Assembly: GCA_951799445.1 (NCBI GenBank)
Contig: OX637288.1
Coordinates: forward strand, 47,693,288 to 47,757,287
Source of the DNA: Pseudisothecium myosuroides
Taxonomy: Eukaryota; Streptophyta; Bryopsida; Hypnales; Lembophyllaceae
DNA: 64,000 nt
Reading direction: 5' to 3'
Shown here: positions 58,960 to 64,000 of the stretch, in pieces
Position numbering within the stretch: the first letter of the stretch is position 1
Layout of the letters: each line of letters opens with the position of its first letter
Notes under the pieces: model-generated
Seen by the model: the letters and a program-made list of their open reading frames with translations, nothing else
Told to the model about the DNA's origin: nothing
Databases searched by the model: none
Made by a program: the position numbers and the translations under genes

Positions 58960-59728
58960 AAAGTTATGCCATATACAGTTCAAAATGTCTTAGTCAAGCA
59001 ACAAAACAAAACAAACTTGAAATAATGTTCTTAATAAATTATTTCTTATAGACTATATTTCTTTCCATATATAAAGATTTGATTTGTTTCAATTAATAGA
59101 TGAGTGATGTGAAAGTTATAAATTACAGACAATCATAGAATCTTATTGAAAAAATATTGTATTGGCTTCATTTTTGAGCTCAATTTCACATATTAGTTCA
59201 AAAAGAACAAGTTCCACACAGTTTAGTTTGTTTGCTAGAATAATCTTACCATTGGAATTAGCGCCTTTTAATTCTACTCTTTAGAGCTATTAATGATATG
59301 TTTTGTTTTTTCTATATTTAAAAAATTATTAAGCCAAAATTCATTCTTTAAAAAATTACTAAGCCAAAATTGCAATGTTGTTTTTGAATTCTCCTCCCCC
59401 CAATTGCCAATTTAATTCTTCAACACAAAAAGATTTTAAAATCAAAATCTTTAGTGGCAAAATTTTAAGATACAAAGATTCAAAGTCAAATCATCTAGTC
59501 ATAGAAGGTGCAAAAAATCCCATTTTTTTTATCACTTTCAACTCAATTATCTTGCAATCTTTGGAGTCAAAGTTTTTGAAATTTCTTCTACACAATTTTA
59601 TACTAGGCTATTGAAAGATCCTACATTTAGATATGCAAAAAATAGATTTAATTTTGTTTTTTGCTCTTTACAATAGAAATGGCAATTCTAAGTGTTCTTT
59701 AATGAAAAAAACCTCATGACTGTAGGGG
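58960..59728 (+). mobile_element. TTAA-family element, decayed copy (copy 9)
   Basis: Recognised from 'gcaaaagttatgcc' through 'tttgctagaataatcttaccattgg' to the end CTGTAGGGG followed by TTAG. The left terminus is lost. Strongly diverged. Confidence 0.65.
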
Positions 59729-59730
59729 TT

Positions 59731-60170
59731 AGATTTAATTATTATAATAATTTTTCATTAAAAATGCTTTGAGCGCTTCTTTTTGAAAGCTATTAAAAAT
59801 TCATTTCTAACAATCAATAAAATATGCCTTTTTTCCAATAAATCTAACTCCATTTTACATTTTATCATCTTGGAGCTATCTAATTCCAATGCACTTTACA
59901 TCATCTTGGATTTGTGTCAAATTTAGGGAGTTTGGTGAAATATGGCAGCAAAAATTCATTCAGAATATGATGAAGTAACCTCAAGATTTCTAGTTTTGAT
60001 TTTTTAGGTTTGTTCTAAATATTAAATCAAAACTTAAAAACAATAACTTTGTTGGTAAATTTCTCAACAACACCGTTTCTATAATGCTATATCTTTATAA
60101 TTTTCTATATCGAAGTTGTAACACTTAAAAAATGTGTGTCTAAAATTTTCTACGTAAGTATTTGAGGTAA
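59731..60170. other. AT-rich intergenic DNA, nothing recognised
   Basis: No supported feature. Confidence 0.4.
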
Positions 60171-61890
60171 TCCTTATTTCCCAAAGTCCCAAGGCCACTT
60201 TTCCATAAAAACCACTCAAAACTGTCAAAATTGTCATTTTCAATGCAAATAGCAAAAATTTCAAATATTTGTTTTTTTTGCATGTCCAACTATAGGATCT
60301 TGCACTAGAATAACCTCTAAAGGACCGAGGCCTTTTTTCTGCCGAAAAACACTAAAAACTGCCATTTCTATAGCAAAGAGTTAAAAAAAATTTAATTGTT
60401 TTTTTCCCACATCTAACCATACAATCTTACACCTAACTAATATGAAAAAGTGTGGAAAAAATGTCAGAATTTTTGACCGCATAGATTGCAAGATATTTGT
60501 GTTTAAAGTGGAAAAAACATATTTTTCAGCACATTGCCGGACTAGATTTTGAACATTTTGAACTTAAAATTTTTGCACTACAAAGTTTTGAGCTTTAAAT
60601 TTGTATAGTGGAGAATTGAGTTGAGAGTCTAGGAAAAGAAAAAAACTCAAAAAAACTTAATTATCATTCTTAAGAAAATTGTTAAGTAGAAGTAGCTAGG
60701 TACGAGATAGAAGGAAAATTTAAAATATTCATATATTTTAGATGGAATTAAAATGCACTAATCCCAATGGTGAGATTGTTCTAGCAAGTAAACTAAACCA
60801 TGCAAAAAAAAAATTGAAAAAATTGAAAAATTGCATTTAGAAATGAATCCTACAAGTTATTTTTTTCAAGAAGATGCTCTAACTGCCCGAAAAACAAGAA
60901 TGTCCATAACTTTCTCATAACAAATCCAAATGAAATGAATAAAAGCTTTCCAAATAGACAAAAATATAATCTATAAGAAAAAAATATTTAAAAAAAAATT
61001 CAAATTTTTGCAAATTGTTTTTTGCTGCCCGGGATGCCCCGCGTCCCCTATTTTGAGTTTATTTGGTCATAACTGTTGTTCCTGGGCACTAATTGTGAAA
61101 AAATTTATATTCCCATGAAGCTCATAAGATTTTCTGCCTCCAAAAAAAGTTAAAAAAAATCAGGAGAAAATTTCAGCCTGTAGGTACCTGCCCGAAAACG
61201 TATTTGTCCCACGAAGGGACAACGGTCCTTTAGGGGTTAATATAAAACTGTTTGGAAGAAATTTGAGAAACTTTGATGGTATCGATCACAAGATATAATT
61301 GTTTAAAGTATAGAGAATAAGTTTGTTTTCCTAGCTTGACTAGATTATAAGGCTTTGAATCCTCTTAACTTAAAATATTTATACTACGAATTTTGAATTT
61401 AAATTTTTTTATATTGAAGAATTGAATTGAGGGTTTTGGAATTTTTCTTCAAGAAAACCCTCTTGTAATTTTCATTCTTTAAAAAATTGTTAAATTGAGG
61501 TAGGTACAAGATAGAAGAAAAAAACAAATTGTTGATAGATCTAAGATGGAATTGAAACACACTAGTTCCAGTGGTGAGATTATTCTAAAAAACAAACTAA
61601 ACCATGTGCAACTTTTTTTTAATAAAAATTGTTAAAATTAAGTTCAAAAGCGGATCCAATCCATTATTTTGTCAAGAATTTGCTAAGATTGCTTGCAAAA
61701 CAAAAATCTTCATAATTTTTACATTATCTATCCAAATGAAATGAATCAAATCTTTCTACATAGACAAAATCACAATATATCAGAATTTTTTGAAAATAAA
61801 TTATTTCAAGTTTTTTTAGTTTTTTTTGCTACCCGCCTTTGCTTGTTTTGGGCTTATTGTGGCGTAACCTTTGCTCCTAGGCCCCAATTG
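60171..61890 (-). mobile_element. TTAA-family element, old copy interrupted by a younger one (copy 10)
   Basis: The left part (60171-60309) has CCCAAGGCCACTTTTCC and 'ggatcttgcactaga'. After the younger copy the old sequence resumes exactly where it stopped, with 'tataaaactgtttggaagaaattt' at 61241 and later landmarks to 'cctttgctcctaggccccaattg' near 61890. The right terminus is missing. Confidence 0.8.
60314..61236 (-). mobile_element. TTAA-family element nested in copy 10 (copy 11)
   Basis: 923 bp, ends CCTCTAAAGGACC and GGTCCTTTAGGGG, flanked by ATAA (60310-60313) and TTAA (61237-61240), one base apart. Close to copies 4-6, so young, inserted into a much older relative. Confidence 0.88.
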
Positions 61891-62803
61891 AAGGTTATAT
61901 GGGAATAACAAAGGGAACCAACAAGGGTTAAGTCTTAAACGTCAAATCCAACTCAAGGGATTCAATTTTCAAAAAATAATGAGAATTGCATCTTTATTAC
62001 TCAATTGCAATCCAATTTTTTGATATCATTTACCTTGATTCCTAGTGATGAATCTATTAAGGTTAACTTTCATATTTCAAATTTCAATTTGAATGTGTAG
62101 TTTTTTGCATTGGAAAGTTTGTAAGAATATTTGTACAAAGGCAAAAACTAATCATTAATTGGTCATTTGTATAAGTCTCACAATGCCCATATAAGAAAGA
62201 TTCTCAAATCCAAGTTTAAGCTGTACTTCCAAGGCCTAAATGCCATTCAAGGGTTGACAATGTTATGGGGAGGCAATGAGTTGCCAAGGTGTAAAAAAAT
62301 GTTGAAGTCACAAGGTAATAATTCATTAAATTTTACCTTGTATGTAAGATTTGCCACATCAAGAACTTCAAGGTATGTAAATATGGTGCATTGAAACGTT
62401 ATTAAGATAATTAGGTGTCAACCTTTGTGCCAACTTATGGGAGGCAACCCTTTCTTAATCCCCCCCAATTTTGGCTATGTAGGCTATTTTCTTCCTATGA
62501 AGGAGATGAACAACAATTAATTATGGCGCGGTTTCCAACATAGTTGTGGCACATTTTGATTAGCTACAAGACTCTCAATCTTGCAACCACCCCTTGGTTG
62601 ATTTTGTTTTCAACCCATGGTCGGAAATAGCAAGCCAGGTATCACCGGTATGGGAAGAACAGAATCTTCCGCTAAAAAATTCACAGTAATTATGTTTTGA
62701 GAAATAAAAATCTGGAAAATTATAAAAACCTTCCAAACTCTATTTTTGCACATGGGAATATTTTCCCACTGAAGATACCCACCCTACATATATTCTTAAC
62801 TAC
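61891..62803. other. AT-rich intergenic DNA, nothing recognised
   Basis: No supported feature. Confidence 0.4.
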
Positions 62804-62807
62804 TTAA

Positions 62808-63707
62808 CCCCTAAAGGACCAATTGTTCCCTCGGGGGACAATTTGGGTCCGGGTAGGTTCCTATTGTCTCAATTTGTAGTGAAAAAAATTGGAATTTTTT
62901 GAGGTTGTGTAGTTTTACAAGAGCTTCGTAAACATATAATTTTTATTTCAATCGGTGCCCGGGGATAAAAGTTATCACATAATAAGCCAAAAACGAAGAT
63001 TGGCGGGCAGCACAAAAAAATCACAAAAAATCAAAATAATTTTTTTCCTAAAATATTATATTTTTGTATACATGCGAAGCTTTGATTCATTCAATTTGGA
63101 CTTGTGATGAAAAAGTTATGGACAATCTTAGTTTTTTGGGCAACTTAAGCATCTTCTTGAGAAAATAACTTATAGGATTCATATCTGAATGCAATTTTTA
63201 CAATTTTCAAAAAACAATTGATAGACATGGTTAAATTTGCTTGCTAGAACAATCTCACCCCTGGGATTATTGTGTTTCAATTCCATTTCAAAGCTATTAA
63301 TGATTTTTTTTTTCCTTCATTCTTGAACCTACTTTTGCTTAACAATTTTTTAATGAGTGAAAGTTAAGTTTTATTTTCCTAGATTCTCAACTCAAATATT
63401 CAACATAAAAGTTAAGAAATCAAGATCAATAGTACAAAAAATTTAAGTTAAAAAGATTCAAAGCCAAAAAATCTAGTCATACAAGGTGTAAAAATACTTG
63501 TTTTCTTCACTTTGAATGCAAATATCTTGCAATCTAGGTGGTCAAAGTTTTTGAAATTTCTTCCACACATACTTAAACTAGTCTACTATAAGATCCTAGA
63601 ATTAGATATGCAAAAAAAAAAACAATTTTTAAAGTTTTTTGCTCTTTGCAATAGAAATGACAGTTTTGAGTGTTTTTTGATGGAAAAAAGCCTCGGTCCT
63701 TTAGGGG
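62808..63707 (+). mobile_element. TTAA-family element, complete, TTAA duplication (copy 12)
   Basis: 900 bp, ends CCCCTAAAGGACC and GGTCCTTTAGGGG, flanked by TTAA (62804-62807 and 63708-63711). The interior is diverged from young copies, yet the 13-bp ends are perfect. Confidence 0.9.
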
Positions 63708-63711
63708 TTAA

Positions 63712-64000
63712 GTGGTCAGAATTGGGGTTGCCTCCTATAGTATCAAAGTGATTGGAAAAATGACACTGAAATGGCCTCTACTGTCAAAATGACATCAAAA
63801 TAATCTGGGCAACTGTTCTGGGTTGTACCCACATAAGAAGGCGAATTTTCGTTCCAATCCGAGCACTCAAAAAGGCTTGGTGTCATCAATAAAACAGTGA
63901 ACATTGCTGTAACTGGCACTTATCTAAAACTCTACCACACAATCTCACGAACACTGCAGCAGTCCCAACTTAGAAAGAGAGTCCGGCGCCTGCAAAAAGG
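63712..64000. other. Window end, nothing recognised
   Basis: Short stretch of ordinary sequence running to the edge. Confidence 0.4.

Overview
The window looks like nuclear DNA of a land plant, most likely a non-seed plant such as a moss; the species cannot be named from the sequence. The grounds are a spliced gene with GT-AG introns, a plant-type cereblon (LON plus CULT domains), a RALF peptide gene, and plant-type miniature transposons (Stowaway, CACTA, PIF/Harbinger and Mutator-like). Most of the window is AT-rich, repeat-derived and without genes. No rRNA, tRNA or CRISPR feature was seen.

Layout. 1-1200 holds part of an unrecognised cysteine-rich protein gene that runs off the left edge. 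1.4-4.0 kb holds a 23-bp tandem array, a decayed transposon copy and an array of about 13 palindromic units. 4.1-5.8 kb is a broken Myb/NAM-associated gene of the kind carried by PIF/Harbinger transposons. 5.9-11 kb is a less AT-rich non-coding stretch that resembles LTR-retrotransposon sequence. 12-20.5 kb is AT-rich DNA with several TIR elements whose ends and target-site duplications (TSDs) can be read.

The gene island is 21.7-32.4 kb, with two genes on the minus strand. The first is a ten-exon cereblon (CRBN) gene whose exons join in frame to a 597-residue protein with an intact zinc site and tri-tryptophan pocket. About 1.8 kb downstream of its stop lies a single-exon RALF-type secreted peptide gene of 90 residues. 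The DNA upstream of CRBN is partly duplicated. I see no functional link between the two genes: cereblon is expected to act as a substrate receptor of a CUL4-DDB1 ubiquitin ligase, RALF as an apoplastic signal.

32.4-64 kb has no convincing gene. Its main component is a family of about 0.9-kb non-coding elements, about twelve copies in the whole window and roughly 10 kb in total. They end in CCCCTAAAGGACC inverted repeats and are flanked by 4-bp duplications (TTAA, ATAA or CTAA), which fits piggyBac-like non-autonomous elements. A second, unrelated 223-bp TTAA-flanked element lies at 41.4 kb. Copies differ in age and some are nested, so insertion order can be read. This TTAA family and the palindromic array are the most unusual things in the window.
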